From: Fistularia commersonii
Lineage: Eukaryota > Chordata > Actinopteri > Syngnathiformes > Fistulariidae
Reading direction: 5' to 3'
NCBI GenBank assembly: GCA_037954325.1
Contig: JBBMNZ010000042.1
Location: 1,127,501 to 1,191,500, forward strand
Length of the DNA stretch: 64,000 bases
Part shown: positions 47,802 to 61,405 of the stretch, one piece after another
How the letters are laid out: each line of letters opens with the position of its first letter
Numbering within the stretch: position 1 is the stretch's first letter
Notes under the pieces: model-generated
What the model was told of the DNA's origin: nothing
Databases searched by the model: none
What the model saw: the letters and a program-made list of their open reading frames with translations, nothing else
Made by a program: the position numbers and the translations under genes

Positions 47802-49336
47802 TGGGGACAGAAATTGTTATTAGCCTGCTGGCAGATGACACAACCTTAGTTTTGAAAAATGAACATCAAGTCCCAATAAGTGCTGAAAAAAACCAAAACA
47901 TTCTCCAAGGCTTCAGGATTGTCATTAAACTTAAAGAAATGCAAACTTCTTGCGCTGCATGACTCGCCACTAAAGGAAATCAGCGATGTTTCTATGAAAT
48001 CAGAAATAAAATACTTGAGCATTTTCCTATCCAAGGACCAAACGTTAAATCAATCCAGGAACATTGAATCTAAACTGAATCAAAGTAAAGCTTAATTCTA
48101 ATATATGGCTCCAGAGAGATTTATCAATATTAGGCCGGATATATTTGACTAAAATGGATGTGTTTATCCAGATGTATATACCCAGCGTATTCCAATGCTG
48201 CTCCAAATCAACTCGTAAAATCTGTTAACCAAATCAATTTCAACTTTATCTGGAGGAACAGACCACACCATCTAAGAAAAATCACATATGGTGAAAGAAA
48301 CAAGTGAAGGAGGGCTGAAAGTGATAGAGTTGGACTGCTTGAATGGGACATTGAAGGTGAACTGGTTGAAATCCTGGATCAAACCTCATCATTCTTTCTG
48401 GTATTGTACTCCAAACTACTTATTCAACAAAGTCGGCGGCCTAAGTCTTCTGCTTATCTCTGACTTGGATATCAACAAGATTCCTGTCAAATGTTCAGAG
48501 TTCCATAAACAAATATTATTATACTGGAAAATGATATACGTACACAATTTCTCACCACACAGTATAATAGTTTGGAACAATCGATATGTACTGCATGGCA
48601 ACAAACCTCTGTTTTACAAGGAATGCTTTGAGAAAGGTATATGGTCAATAATTGACTTGATGGATGACACTGGCAGTCCTCTGGACAATGAGCAGTTCTG
48701 TACTACACACAGATTCAAGCCTCCCATATTAGAGTTGCTAAAGTTACGAAACGCACTGCCTCGACAATTTGTATTCCTGACCAAAAATATAATGACGCAC
48801 CGAACCGTACAACCACAGTTACCCCGACTATCACTCCAGGGAATCTCAATTGTGGACAGAAAGCGCAGCAACTCCTTTATTAGGAAATGTTTCACAGGAA
48901 ACTTATTCCCTGGACGTCAAAAAAAAAAAAAGGATATTTTAAATAAATTTGATGAGGAATCGATTGCCACGCTGCGAACTATGTATCTGACTCTACCCAT
49001 ACCCCCAAGGCAAAAGAGACCCACTTCAAAATTATGACTGACATCTACCCATCTAAGGAATTATCGAGGGTACGCTTTAATTTTGAAGATAATATTTGTA
49101 CATTTTGTGAAGACAACATTGAAACCACTGACCATATATTTTTTCTCCTTCTCATTCCATCGTCACCAGTTTCCTTCTCAAAAGATGATATAACATTCTG
49201 TTTACTTATAAGCAACATAACAGATGAACTCTGTGTCAATGTTCTTTTAGGCCTGGCCAAGTTCTTCATTCACAAGAACAGAATGCAAAAATGCTCCCCA
49301 AATTTTAATGTCTTCATAAACGATTTTGAATTATAA
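47802..49336 (+). pseudogene. B15: LINE ORF2 remnant
   Basis: Main frame 48288-49037 (249 codons) with KPHHSF. The C-terminal frame 49034-49336 is intact with CTFC...H. Both early frameshift sites have the common shifted form. Confidence 0.83.
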
Positions 49337-50439
49337 AAAAAAAAAAAAATCCTTAAAACTTATGGAAAAATCCAAAAACTAAAAAATATAGTTACCCATG
49401 TCTGAGGTTCCTTTTTTTTTGGAAAAAAAACAAACAAAAAAAAAAAAAAAACAACTTAATTACATGTTACATTCCCCTTGCAATTTTTTTTTTTTTTTCG
49501 TTTTAATTTCTTATTTGTCTATCTATTGATTTAATTACTTCCTTTTAATTTCTTTTTTTGTCTCGCACTGTAAATTTCTCACAAACCTGTAACACTATAA
49601 ACTTCTCATTACATACAGAACAAATGTCCTGATGTCCGTTGCTTCCTCATCCCTGGTTGTTTCATTGACATTCAGTTCTACCTTGCTATGTTTATTTGTA
49701 CATTTGTATATTTGGGTGTACTATTTATGTTCAATTAAAAACAGTTTGATGTCTGAGATTCCTTGTGAACCGCCAACTTAATTACATGTTATATTCCCCT
49801 CACAATTTTTTTTTTTCGTTTTTCATTTTATTTTTCTATCTATTTATTTAATTATATCCTTTTAATTTTCTTTTTTTGTCTAGCATTAAAAATTTCTCGC
49901 AAACCGTTAACACTATTAACTTCTGATTACTTACAGCACGAATGCGCTTATGCCCCCCCACCCCCCACCCCCCGCTTTTTCCGTACGGTGGCAGACACTG
50001 AGATCGAAAGCAAATGGGTGTCATTGAAATGCAGTAACAGGGTGATAACAGCCGTGTTCGAAGTGTGTAGGGGCTTATAGGAGAGCAGAAGCACGTCACG
50101 CAATTCACCTGAGTTCGGAGGATCGGGAGTACCAGGGCCCATAGCGGAGAAGCGGAAGAGCGGAGTTATGTGTCTCTTCTCAAAGGCGGGGAAGCTGGGG
50201 GGCAGCAGAACCCCTTAGACCGGCTAATGTGAGCCTTCTCCGGACATAGATCACCCGGACTTATGACTGGAGCTCCCGGACCTCTGGGCACACACATATG
50301 TGAATGAGTGGATGAGCTAATGTTGGTTTGGTTGTGGATACGTTTCGGCCAATGCTATCAGCACAGCTATGATTATCCCCAGAACGTTGAGAACGAGCTC
50401 CCGGAACTCCAGACATGCGTATATAAAAGAGTGGAATTA

Positions 50440-50441
<2 letters not shown>

Positions 50442-50485
<44 letters not shown>
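50442..50485 (+). repeat. (GT)22 microsatellite, B16
   Basis: Pure GT repeat between the TATA-like box and the ORF2 remnant. Confidence 0.95.
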
Positions 50486-50494
<9 letters not shown>

Positions 50495-50509
50495 GGACAG
50501 AAGTAATGT

Positions 50510-52046
50510 TGGGGACAGAAATTGTTATTAGCCTGCTGGCAGATGACACAACCTTAGTTTTGAAAAATGAACATCAAGTCCCAATAAGTGCTGAAAAAAA
50601 CCAAAACATTCTCCAAGGCTTCAGGATTGTCATTAAACTTAAAGAAATGCAAACTTCTTGCGCTGCATGACTCGCCACTAAAGGAAATCAGCGATGTTTC
50701 TATGAAATCAGAAATAAAATACTTGAGCATTTTCCTATCCAAGGACCAAACGTTAAATCAATCCAGGAACATTGAATCTAAACTGAATCAAAGTAAAGCT
50801 TAATTCTAATATATGGCTCCAGAGAGATTTATCAATATTAGGCCGGATATATTTGACTAAAATGGATGTGTTTATCCAGATGTATATACCCAGCGTATTC
50901 CAATGCTGCTCCAAATCAACTCGTAAAATCTGTTAACCAAATCAATTTCAACTTTATCTGGAGGAACAGACCACACCATCTAAGAAAAATCACATATGGT
51001 GAAAGAAACAAGTGAAGGAGGGCTGAAAGTGATAGAGTTGGACTGCTTGAATGGGACATTGAAGGTGAACTGGTTGAAATCCTGGATCAAACCTCATCAT
51101 TCTTTCTGGTATTGTACTCCAAACTACTTATTCAACAAAGTCGGCGGCCTAAGTCTTCTGCTTATCTCTGACTTGGATATCAACAAGATTCCTGTCAAAT
51201 GTTCAGAGTTCCATAAACAAATATTATTATACTGGAAAATGATATACGTACACAATTTCTCACCACACAGTATAATAGTTTGGAACAATCGATATGTACT
51301 GCATGGCAACAAACCTCTGTTTTACAAGGAATGCTTTGAGAAAGGTATATGGTCAATAATTGACTTGATGGATGACACTGGCAGTCCTCTAGACAATGAG
51401 CAGTTCTGTACTACACACAGATTCAAGCCTCCCATATTAGAGTTGCTAAAGTTACGAAACGCACTGCCTCGACAATTTGTATTCCTGACCAAAAATATAA
51501 TGACGCACCGAACCGTACAACCACAGTTACCCCGACTATCACTCCAGGGAATCTCAATTGTGGACAGAAAGCGCAGCAACTCCTTTATTAGGAAATGTTT
51601 CACAGGAAACTTATTCCCTGGACACGTCAAAAAAAAAAATAAAAAATTTTAAATAAATTTGATGAGGAATCAATTGCCACGCTGCGAACTATGTATCTGA
51701 CTCTACCCATACCCCCAAGGCAAAAGAGACCCACTTCAAAATAATGACTGACATCTACCCATCTAAGGAATTATCGAGGGTACGCTTTAATTTTGAAGAT
51801 AATATTTGTACATTTTGTGAAGACAACATTGAAACCACTGACCATATATTTTTTCTCCTTCTCATTCCATCGTCACCAGTTTCCTTCTCAAAAGATGATA
51901 TAACATTCTGTTTACTTATAAGCAACATAACAGATGAACTCTGTGTCAATGTTCTTTTAGGCCTGGCCAAGTTCTTCATTCACAAGAACAGAATGCAAAA
52001 ATGCTCCCCAAATTTTAATGTCTTCATAAACGATTTTGAAATATAA
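50510..52046 (+). pseudogene. B16: LINE ORF2 remnant, ACACGTC variant
   Basis: The AC insertion changes the main frame end to LFPGHVKKK and a stop after 218 codons (50996-51652). CCTCTAGACAATG is shared with B1 and B17-B19. A private GAATCAATTGCC destroys the ClaI-like ATCGAT. C-terminal frame 51744-52046. Confidence 0.83.
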
Positions 52047-53146
52047 AAAAAAAAAAAAATCCTTAAAACTTATGGAAAAATCCAAAACTAAAAAATATAG
52101 TTACCCATGTCTGAGGTTCCTTTTTTTTTTTGGAAAAAAAAAAAAAAAAAAAAAAAAAAACTTAATTACATGTTACATTCCCCTTGCAATTTTTTTTTTT
52201 TTTTTCGTTTTAATTTCTTATTTGTCTATCTATTGATTTAATTACTTCCTTTTAATTTCTTTTTTTGTCTCGCACTGTAAATTTCTCACAAACCTGTAAC
52301 ACTATTAACTTCTCATTACATACAGAACAAATGTCCTGATGTCCGTTGCTTCCTCATCCCTGGTTGTTTCATTGACATTCAGTTCTACCTTGCTATGTTT
52401 ATTTGTACATTTGTATATTTGGGTGTACTATTTATGTTCAATTAAAAACAGTTTGATGTCTGAGATTCCTTGTGAACCGCCAACTTAATTACATGTTATA
52501 TTCCCCTCACAATTTTTTTTTTTCGTTTTTCATTTTATTTTTCTATCTATTTATTTAATTATATCCTTTTAATTTTCTTTTTTTGTCTAGCATTAAAAAT
52601 TTCTCGCAAACCGTTAACACTATTAACTTCTGATTACTTACAGCACGAATGCGCTCATGCCCCCCCACCCCCCACCCCCCGCTTTTTCCGTACGGTGGCA
52701 GACACTGAGATCGAAAGCAAATGGGTGTCATTGAAATGCAGTAACAGGGTGATAACAGCCGTGTTCGAAGTGTGTAGGGGCTTATAGGAGAGCAGAAGCA
52801 CGTCACGCAATTCACCTGAGTTCGGAGGATCGGGAGTACCAGGGCCCATAGCGGAGAAGCGGAAGAGCGGAGTTATGTGTCTCTTCTCAAAGGCGGGGAA
52901 GCTGGGGGGCAGCAGAACCCCTTAGACCGGCTAATGTGAGCCTTCTCCGGACATAGATCACCCGGACTTATGACTGGAGCTCCCGGACCTCTGGGCACAC
53001 ACATATGTGAATGAGTGGATGAGCTAATGTTGGTTTGGTTGTGGATACGTTTCGGCCAATGCTATCAGCACAGCTATGATTATCCCCAGAACGTTGAGAA
53101 CGAGCTCCCGGAACTCCAGACATGCGTATATAAAAGAGTGGAATTA

Positions 53147-53148
<2 letters not shown>

Positions 53149-53216
<68 letters not shown>
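53149..53216 (+). repeat. (GT)34 microsatellite, B17
   Basis: Pure GT repeat; same length as in B13 and B18. Confidence 0.95.
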
Positions 53217-53225
<9 letters not shown>

Positions 53226-53240
53226 GGACAGAAGTAATGT

Positions 53241-54777
53241 TGGGGACAGAAATTGTTATTAGCCTGCTGGCAGATGACACAACCTTAGTTTTGAAAAATG
53301 AACATCAAGTCCCAATAAGTGCTGAAAAAAACCAAAACATTCTCCAAGGCTTCAGGATTGTCATTAAACTTAAAGAAATGCAAACTTCTTGCGCTGCATG
53401 ACTCGCCACTAAAGGAAATCAGCGATGTTTCTATGAAATCAGAAATAAAATACTTGAGCATTTTCCTATCCAAGGACCAAACGTTAAATCAATCCAGGAA
53501 CATTGAATCTAAACTGAATCAAAGTAAAGCTTAATTCTAATATATGGCTCCAGAGAGATTTATCAATATTAGGCCGGATATATTTGACTAAAATGGATGT
53601 GTTTATCCAGATGTATATACCCAGCGTATTCCAATGCTGCTCCAAATCAACTCGTAAAATCTGTTAACCAAATCAATTTCAACTTTATCTGGAGGAACAG
53701 ACCACACCATCTAAGAAAAATCACATATGGTGAAAGAAACAAGTGAAGGAGGGCTGAAAGTGATAGAGTTGGACTGCTTGAATGGGACATTGAAGGTGAA
53801 CTGGTTGAAATCCTGGATCAAACCTCATCATTCTTTCTGGTATTGTACTCCAAACTACTTATTCAACAAAGTCGGCGGCCTAAGTCTTCTGCTTATCTCT
53901 GACTTGGATATCAACAAGATTCCTGTCAAATGTTCAGAGTTCCATAAACAAATATTATTATACTGGAAAATGATATACGTACACAATTTCTCACCACACA
54001 GTATAATAGTTTGGAACAATCGATATGTACTGCATGGCAACAAACCTCTGTTTTACAAGGAATGCTTTGAGAAAGGTATATGGTCAATAATTGACTTGAT
54101 GGATGACACTGGCAGTCCTCTAGACAATGAGCAGTTCTGTACTACACACAGATTCAAGCCTCCCATATTAGAGTTGCTAAAGTTACGAAACGCACTGCCT
54201 CGACAATTTGTATTCCTGACCAAAAATATAATGACGCACCGAACCGTACAACCACAGTTACCCCGACTATCACTCCAGGGAATCTCAATTGTGGACAGAA
54301 AGCGCAGCAACTCCTTTATTAGGAAATGTTTCACAGGAAACTTATTCCCTGGACACGTCAAAAAAAAAAATAAAAAATTTTAAATAAATTTGATGAGGAA
54401 TCGATTGCCACGCTGCGAACTATGTATCTGACTCTACCCATACCCCCAAGGCAAAAGAGACCCACTTCAAAATTATGACTGACATCTACCCATCTAAGGA
54501 ATTATCGAGGGTACGCTTTAATTTTGAAGATAATATTTGTACATTTTGTGAAGACAACATTGAAACCACTGACCATATATTTTTTCTCCTTCTCATTCCA
54601 TCGTCACCAGTTTCCTTCTCAAAAGATGATATAACATTCTGTTTACTTATAAGCAACATAACAGATGAACTCTGTGTCAATGTTCTTTTAGGCCTGGCCA
54701 AGTTCTTCATTCACAAGAACAGAATGCAAAAATGCTCCCCAAATTTTAATGTCTTCATAAACGATTTTGAAATATAA
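53241..54777 (+). pseudogene. B17: LINE ORF2 remnant, ACACGTC variant
   Basis: Both frames (53727-54383 and 54475-54777) read the same as B16, so the two are very recent duplicates here. The leader frame 53015-53401 is in phase through the GT tract. Confidence 0.83.
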
Positions 54778-55882
54778 AAAAAAAAAAAAATCCTTAAAAC
54801 TTATGGAAAAATCCAAAACTAAAAAATATAGTTACCCATGTCTGAGGTTCCTTTTTTTTTTTGGAAAAAAAAAAAAAAAAAAAAAAAAACAACTTAATTA
54901 CATGTTACATTCCCCTTGCAATTTTTTTTTTTTTTCGTTTTAATTTCTTATTTGTCTATCTATTGATTTAATTACTTCCTTTTAATTTCTTTTTTTGTCT
55001 CGCACTGTAAATTTCTCACAAACCTGTAACACTATTAACTTCTCATTACATACAGAACAAATATCCTGATGTCCGTTGCTTCCTCATCCCTGGTTGTTTC
55101 ATTGACATTCAGTTCTACCTTGCTATGTTTATTTGTACATTTGTATATTTGGGTGTACTATTTATGTTCAATTAAAAACAGTTTGATGTCTGAGATTCCT
55201 TGTGAACCGCCAACTTAATTACACGTTATATTCCCCTCACAATTTTTTTTTTCGTTTTTAATTTTATTTTTCTATCTAGTTATTTAATTATATCCTTTTA
55301 ATTTTCTTTTTTTGTCTAGCATAAAATTTTTTTCGCAAACCGTTAACACTATTAACTTCTGATTACTTACAGAACGAATGCGCTTATGCCCCCCCACCCC
55401 CCACCCCCCACCCCCCGCTTTTTCCGTACGGTGGCAGACACTGAGATCGAAAGCAAATGGGTGTCATTGAAATGCAGTAACAGGGTGATAACAGCCGTGT
55501 TCGAAGTGTGTAGGGGCTTATAGGAGAGCAGAAGCACGTCACGCAATTCACCTGAGTTCGGAGGATCGGGAGTACCAGGGCCCATAGCGGAGAAGCGGAA
55601 GAGCGGAGTTATGTGTCTCTTCTCAAAGGCGGGGAAGCTGGGGGGCAGCAGAACCCCTTAGACCGGCTAATGTGAGCCTTCTCCGGACATAGATCACCCG
55701 GACTTATGACTGGAGCTCCCGGACCTCTGGGCACACACATATGTGAATGAGTGGATGAGCTAATGTTGGTTTGGTTGTGGATACGTTTCGGCCAATGCTA
55801 TCAGCACAGCTATGATTATCCCCAGAGCGTTGAGAACGAGCTCCCGGAACTCCAGACATGCGTATATAAAAGAGTGGAATTA

Positions 55883-55884
<2 letters not shown>

Positions 55885-55952
<68 letters not shown>
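55885..55952 (+). repeat. (GT)34 microsatellite, B18
   Basis: Pure GT repeat between the TATA-like box and the ORF2 remnant. Confidence 0.95.
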
Positions 55953-55961
<9 letters not shown>

Positions 55962-55976
55962 GGACAGAAGTAATGT

Positions 55977-57512
55977 TGGGGACAGAAATTGTTATTAGCC
56001 TGCTGGCAGATGACACAACCTTAGTTTTGAAAAATGAACATCAAGTCCCAATAAGTGCTGAAAAAAACCAAAACATTCTCCAAGGCTTCAGGATTGTCAT
56101 TAAACTTAAAGAAATGCAAACTTCTTGCGCTGCATGACTCGCCACTAAAGGAAATCAGCGATGTTTCTATGAAATCAGAAATAAAATACTTGAGCATTTT
56201 CCTATCCAAGGACCAAACGTTAAATCAATCCAGGAACATTGAATCTAAACTGAATCAAAGTAAAGCTTAATTCTAATATATGGCTCCAGAGAGATTTATC
56301 AATATTAGGCCGGATATATTTGACTAAAATGGATGTGTTTATCCAGATGTATATATCCAGCGTATTCCAATGCTGCTCCAAATCAACTCGTAAAATCTGT
56401 TAACCAAATCAATTTCAACTTTATCTGGAGGAACAGACCACACCATCTAAGAAAAATCACATATGGTGAAAGAAACAAGTGAAGGAGGGCTGAAAGTGAT
56501 AGAGTTGGACTGCTTGAATGGGACATTGAAGGTGAACTGGTTGAAATCCTGGATCAAACCTCATCATTCTTTCTGGTATTGTACTCCAAACTACTTATTC
56601 AACAAAGTCGGCGGCCTAAGTCTTCTGCTTATCTCTGACTTGGATATCAACAAGATTCCTGTCAAATGTTCAGAGTTCCATAAACAAATATTATTATACT
56701 GGAAAATGATATACGTACACAATTTCTCACCACACAGTATAATAGTTTGGAACAATCGATATGTACTGCATGGCAACAAACCTCTGTTTTACAAGGAATG
56801 CTTTGAGAAAGGTATATGGTCAATAATTGACTTGATGGATGACACTGGCAGTCCTCTAGACAATGAGCAGTTCTGTACTACACACAGATTCAAGCCTCCC
56901 ATATTAGAGTTGCTAAAGTTACGAAACGCACTGCCTCGACAATTTGTATTCCTGACCAAAAATATAATGACGCACCGAACCGTACAACCACAGTTACCCC
57001 GACTATCACTCCAGGGAATCTCAATTGTGGACAGAAAGCGCAGCAACTCCTTTATTAGGAAATGTTTCACAGGAAACTTATTCCCTGGACGTCAAAAAAA
57101 AAAAAAAGGATATTTTAAATAAATTTGATGAGGAATCGATTGCCACGATGCGAACTATGTATCTGACTCTACCCATACCCCCAAGGCAAAAGAGACCCAC
57201 TTCAAAATTATGACTGACATCTACCCATCTAAGGAATTATCGAGGGTACGCTTTAATTTTGAAGATAATATTTGTACATTTTGTGAAGACAACATTGAAA
57301 CCACTGACCATATATTTTTTCTCCTTCTCATTCCATCGTCACCAGTTTCCTTCTCAAAAGATGATATAACATTCTGTTTACTTATAAGCAACATAACAGA
57401 TGAACTCTGTGTCAATGTTCTTTTAGGCCTGGCCAAGTTCTTCAATCACAAGAACAGAATGCAAAAATGCTCCCCAAATTTTAATGTCTTCATAAACGAT
57501 TTTGAATTATAA
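55977..57512 (+). pseudogene. B18: LINE ORF2 remnant
   Basis: Main frame 56463-57122 stops after 219 codons and has GGACGTC without the AC insertion, although its neighbours on both sides carry it. Private changes are a Met for Leu (ATMRTMY) and FFNHKNR. C-terminal frame 57210-57512. Confidence 0.83.
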
Positions 57513-58603
57513 AAAAAAAAAAAATCCTTAAAACTTATGGAAAAATCCAAAAACTAAAAAATATAGTTACCCATGTCTGAGGTTCCTTTTTTTTTGGAAA
57601 AAAAAAAAAAACAACTTAATTACATGTTACATTCCCCTCGCAATTTTATTTTTATTTTTTTTCGTTTTAATTTCTTATTTGTCTATCTATTGATTTAATT
57701 ACTTCCTTTTAATTTCTTTTTTTGTCTCGCACTGTAAATTTCTCACAAACCTGTAACACTATTAACTTCTCATTACATACAGAACAAATGTCCTGATGTC
57801 CGTTGCTTCCTCATCCCTGGTTGTTTCATTGACATTCAGTTCTACCTTGCTATGTTTATTTGTACATTTGTATATTTGGGTGTACTATTTATGTTCAATT
57901 AAAAACAGTTTGATGTCTGAGATTCCTTGTGAACCGCCAACTTAATTACATGTTATATTCCCCTCACAATTTTTTTTTTTCGTTTTTAATTTTATTTTTC
58001 TATCTATTTATTTAATTATATCCTTTTAATTTTCTTTTTTTGTCTAGCATTAAAAATTTCTCGCAAACCGTTAACACTATTAACTTCTGATTACTTACAG
58101 CACGAATGCGCTTATGCCCCCCCACCCCCCACCCCCCGCTTTTTGCGTACGGTGGCAGACACTGAGATCGAAAGCAAATGGGTGTCATTGAAATGCAGTA
58201 ACAGGGTGATAACAGCCGTGTTCGAAGTGTGTAGGGGCTTATAGGAGAGCAGAAGCACGTCACGCAATTCACCTGAGTTCGGAGGATCGGGAGTACCAGG
58301 GCCCATAGCGGAGAAGCGGAAGAGCGGAGTTATGTGTCTCTTCTCAAAGGCGGGGAAGCTGGGGGGCAGCAGAACCCCTTAGACCGGCTAATGTGAGCCT
58401 TCTCCGGACATAGATCACCCGGACTTATGACTGGAGCTCCCGGACCTCTGGGCACACACATATGTGAATGAGTGGATGAGCTAATGTTGGTTTGGTTGTG
58501 GATACGTTTCGGCCAATGCTATCAGCACAGCTATGATTATCCCCAGAACGTTGAGAACGAGCTCCCGGAACTCCAGACATGCGTATATAAAAGAGTGGAA
58601 TTA

Positions 58604-58605
<2 letters not shown>

Positions 58606-58645
<40 letters not shown>
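58606..58645 (+). repeat. (GT)20 microsatellite, B19
   Basis: Pure GT repeat between the TATA-like box and the ORF2 remnant. Confidence 0.95.
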
Positions 58646-58653
<8 letters not shown>

Positions 58654-58671
58654 GTGGGACAGAAGTAATGT

Positions 58672-60207
58672 TGGGGACAGAAATTGTTATTAGCCTGCTG
58701 GCAGATGACACAACCTTAGTTTTGAAAAATGAACATCAAGTCCCAATAAGTGCTGAAAAAAACCAAAACATTCTCCAAGGCTTCAGGATTGTCATTAAAC
58801 TTAAAGAAATGCAAACTTCTTGCGCTGCATGACTCGCCACTAAAGGAAATCAGCGATGTTTCTATGAAATCAGAAATAAAATACTTGAGCATTATCCTAC
58901 CAAGGACCAAACGTTAAATCAATCCAGGAACATTGAATCTAAACTGAATCAAAGTAAAGCTTAATTCTAATATATGGCTCCAGAGAGATTTATCAATATT
59001 AGGCCGGATATATTTGACTAAAATGGATGTGTTTATCCAGATGTATATACCCAGCGTATTCCAATGCTGCTCCAAATCAACTCGTAAAATCTGTTAACCA
59101 AATCAATTTCAACTTTATCTGGAGGAACAGACCACACCATCTAAGAAAAATCACATATGGTGAAAGAAACAAGTGAAGGAGGGCTGAAAGTGATAGAGTC
59201 GGACTGCTTGAATGGGACATTGAAGGTGAACTGGTTGAAATCCTGGATCAAACCTTATCATTCTTTCTGGTATTGTACTCCAAACTACTTATTCAACAAA
59301 GTCGGCGGCCTAAGTCTTCTGCTTATCTCTGACTTGGATATCAACAAGATTCCTGTCAAATGTTCAGAGTTCCATAAACAAATATTATTATACTGGAAAA
59401 TGATATACGTACACAATTTCTCACCACACAGTATAATAGTTTGGAACAATCGATATGTACTGCATGGCAACAAACCTCTGTTTTACAAGGAATGCTTTGA
59501 GAAAGGTATATGGTCAATAATTGACTTGATGGATGACACTGGCAGTCCTCTAGACAATGAGCAGTTCTGTACTACACACAGATTCAAGCCTCCCATATTA
59601 GAGTTGCTAAAGTTACGAAACGCACTGCCTCGACAATTTGTATTCCTGACCAAAAATATAATGACGCACCGAACCGTACAACCACAGTTACCCCGACTAT
59701 CACTCCAGGGAATCTCAATTGTGGACAGAAAGCGCAGCAACTCCTTTATTAGGAAATGTTTCACAGGAAACTTATTCCCTGGACACGTCAAAAAAAAAAA
59801 TAAAAAATTTTAAATAAATTTGATGAGGAATCGATTGCCACGCTGCGAACTATGTATCTGACTCTACCCATACCCCCAAGGCAAAAGAGACCCACTTCAA
59901 AATTATGACTGACATCTACCCATCTAAGGAATTATCAAGGGTACGCTTTAATTTTGAAGATAATATTTGTACATTTTGTGAAGACAACATTGAAACCACT
60001 GACCATATATTTTTTCTCCTTCTCATTCCATCGTCACCAGTTTCCTTCTCAAAAGATGATATAACATTCTGTTTACTTATAAGCAACATAACAGATGAAC
60101 TCTGTGTCAATGTTCTTTTAGGCCTGGCCAAGTTCTTCATTCACAAGAACAGAATGCAAAAATGCTCCCCAAATTTTAATGTCTTCATAAACGATTTTGA
60201 AATATAA
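58672..60207 (+). pseudogene. B19: LINE ORF2 remnant with private deletion
   Basis: ATTATCCTACCAAGG replaces ATTTTCCTATCCAAGG near 58892-58906, a substitution plus a 1-bp deletion that breaks the RT piece still open in other units. Main frame 59157-59813 (218 codons) has private VIESDC and KPYHSF. C-terminal frame 59905-60207. Confidence 0.83.
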
Positions 60208-60295
60208 AAAAAAAAAAAAATCCTTAAAACTTATGGAAAAATCCAAAAACTAAAAAATATAGTTACCCATGTCTGAGGTTCCTTTTTTTTTTTGG

Positions 60296-60330
<35 letters not shown>

Positions 60331-61313
60331 TAATTACATGTTACATTCCCCTTGCAATTTTTTTTTTTTTTTCGTTTTAATTTCTTATTTGTCTATCTAT
60401 TGATTTAATTACTTCCTTTTAATTTCTTTTTTTGTCTCGCACTGTAAATTTCTCACAAACCTGTAACACTATTAACTTCTCATTACATACACAACAAATG
60501 TCCTGATGTCCGTTGCTTCCTCATCCCTGGTTGTTTCATTGACATTCAGTTCTACCTTGCTATGTTTATTTGTACATTTGTATATTTGGGTGTACTATTT
60601 ATGTTCAATTAAAAACAGTTTGATGTCTGAGATTCCTTGTGAACCGCCAACTTAATTACATGTTATATTCCCCTCACAATTTTTTTTTTTCGTTTTTAAT
60701 TTTATTTTTCTATCTATTTATTTAATTATATCCTTTTAATTTTCTTTTTTTGTCTAGCATTAAAAATTTCTCGCAAACCGTTAACACTATTAACTTCTGA
60801 TTACTTACAGCACGAATGCGCTTATGCCCCCCCACCCCCCACCCCCCGCTTTTTCCGTACGGTGGCAGACACTGAGATCGAAAGCAAATGGGTGTCATTG
60901 AAATGCAGTAACAGGGTGATAACAGCCGTGTTCGAAGTGTGTAGGGGCTTATAGGAGAGCAGAAGCACGTCACGCAATTCACCTGAGTTCGGAGGATCGG
61001 GAGTACCAGGGCCCATAGCGGAGAAGCGGAAGAGCGGAGTTATGTGTCTCTTCTCAAAGGCGGGGAAGCTGGGGGGCAGCAGAACCCCTTAGACCGGCTA
61101 ATGTGAGCCTTCTCCGGACATAGATCACCCGGACTTATGACTGGAGCTCCCGGACCTCTGGGCACACACATATGTGAATGAGTGGATGAGCTAATGTTGG
61201 TTTGGTTGTGGATACGTTTCGGCCAATGCTATCAGCACAGCTATGATTATCCCCAGAACGTTGAGAACGAGCTCCCGGAACTCCAGACATGCGTATATAA
61301 AAGAGTGGAATTA

Positions 61314-61315
<2 letters not shown>

Positions 61316-61376
<61 letters not shown>

Positions 61377-61381
61377 TGTGT
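61316..61381 (+). repeat. (GT)n microsatellite with TTTG interruption, B20
   Basis: 66 bp with one TTTG near its 3' end. Confidence 0.95.
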
Positions 61382-61405
61382 ATATGTGTGGGACAGAAGT
61401 AATGT

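Larger units (their letters stand above)
47566..50307 (+). repeat. B15 unit, 2742 bp
   Basis: Longest B unit, with the longest GT tract. TATA-like box 47678; C-rich tract 49953-49973. First of five consecutive units with the CATCATTC variant (HHSF). Its CGTTTTTCATTTT in the second 3' copy is shared with B16. Confidence 0.92.
50308..53014 (+). repeat. B16 unit, 2707 bp
   Basis: TATA-like box 50420; C-rich tract 52660-52680. Has GGACACGTCAAAA in place of GGACGTCAAAA, a 2-bp insertion shared with B17, B19 and B20. Near-identical to B17 apart from GT length. Confidence 0.92.
53015..55750 (+). repeat. B17 unit, 2736 bp
   Basis: TATA-like box 53127; four-run C-rich tract 55389-55416. The 3' doublet carries private changes, including GCATAAAATTTTTTTCGC for GCATTAAAAATTTCTCGC. 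Confidence 0.92.
55751..58471 (+). repeat. B18 unit, 2721 bp
   Basis: TATA-like box 55863; C-rich tract 58117-58137 followed by TTTTTGCGTACGG, a form otherwise seen only in A units. Has CCCCAGAGCGTTG in the leader and a short A run in the 3' region (57597-57611). Confidence 0.92.
58472..61181 (+). repeat. B19 unit, 2710 bp
   Basis: TATA-like box 58584; C-rich tract 60827-60847. ACACGTC variant present. ATATATGTG follows the GT tract, as in B7. Long A run from 60295. Confidence 0.92.
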
